From: Caldilineales bacterium
Lineage (GTDB): Bacteria; Chloroflexota; Anaerolineae; J102
Length of the DNA stretch: 64,000 nucleotides
Assembly: GCA_019695115.1 (NCBI GenBank)
Contig: JAIBAP010000006.1
Location: 89,664 to 153,663, forward strand
Direction: 5' to 3'
The position numbers and the translations under genes are program-made. Below, piece by piece: positions 63,999-64,000 of this stretch. The notes beneath the pieces are model-generated. The model saw nothing but the letters and a program-made list of their open reading frames with translations, did not search any database and was not told where the DNA came from. Position 1 is the first letter of the stretch. Each line of letters opens with the position of its first letter.

Positions 63999-64000
63999 TT

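Overview
The window is GC-rich and gene-dense, and most likely comes from a Chloroflexota bacterium of the Anaerolineae/Caldilineae kind. This is inferred from its style: secreted proteins with long Thr/Pro linkers, an SH3b lipoprotein with the same linker, Ycf48-type repeat proteins, a DUF4058 gene, a CcmI-like zinc-ribbon protein beside ccmF, and a partial cytochrome c maturation set. No rRNA or phage genes were seen. The only tRNA is tRNA-Leu(UAA).

Layout. 1-7.3 kb (minus strand): a glycan/modification cluster. It begins with a 22-residue peptide gene with a strong ribosome binding site, then a B12-type radical SAM enzyme, a hairpin terminator, a nucleotidyltransferase, GT2, FAD oxidoreductase, GT2 and a cut-off GT39-like transferase. 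Several of these genes overlap by ATGA. 7.4-8.2 kb: tRNA-Leu and ferritin. 8.6-19 kb (plus): three large secreted proteins with clan CD cysteine peptidase-like signatures. 19-23.7 kb: an AbrB-like gene coupled to malate synthase, an MBL hydrolase, a second AbrB-like gene and GlcD, together a glyoxylate/glycolate module. 24-27 kb: SH3b lipoprotein, AbiEii-type toxin with its antitoxin, and a frameshifted VOC gene. 27-33 kb: a GH-A type hydrolase, then the cytochrome c maturation genes ccmH, ccmG and ccmF with a CcmI-like protein. 33-37 kb: purF, purD and a nuclease-like gene. 37-38.8 kb: a HigBA-like pair and a ParA operon preceded by a palindrome array. 39-41.5 kb: a fusion of PfkB-like, zinc-knuckle, subtilase and glycogen-binding domains. 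41.8-45 kb: HAD phosphatase, a small membrane protein and RecJ. 45-50 kb: a GH-like/O-antigen ligase fusion, UDP-glucuronate decarboxylase-like SDR and a transglutaminase-like protein. 50-63.4 kb (minus): two large Ycf48-type secreted paralogues, DUF4058, and two GH-A/amidase fusion proteins.

Three features cut across the window. First, five secreted proteins end with the same short signature, an aromatic residue followed by Leu-Pro within about 10 residues of the C-terminus; this looks like a sorting or anchoring tag. Second, many gene boundaries carry short tandem 'word' repeats from several sequence families, and one family also lies in frame inside the O-antigen ligase gene. Third, several enzyme-like domains lack expected catalytic residues (the PfkB Asp, the GH nucleophile, amidase zinc ligands), which points to re-use as binding modules.

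All calls come from reading the sequence. Family names rest on motifs and overall pattern, not on database searches.
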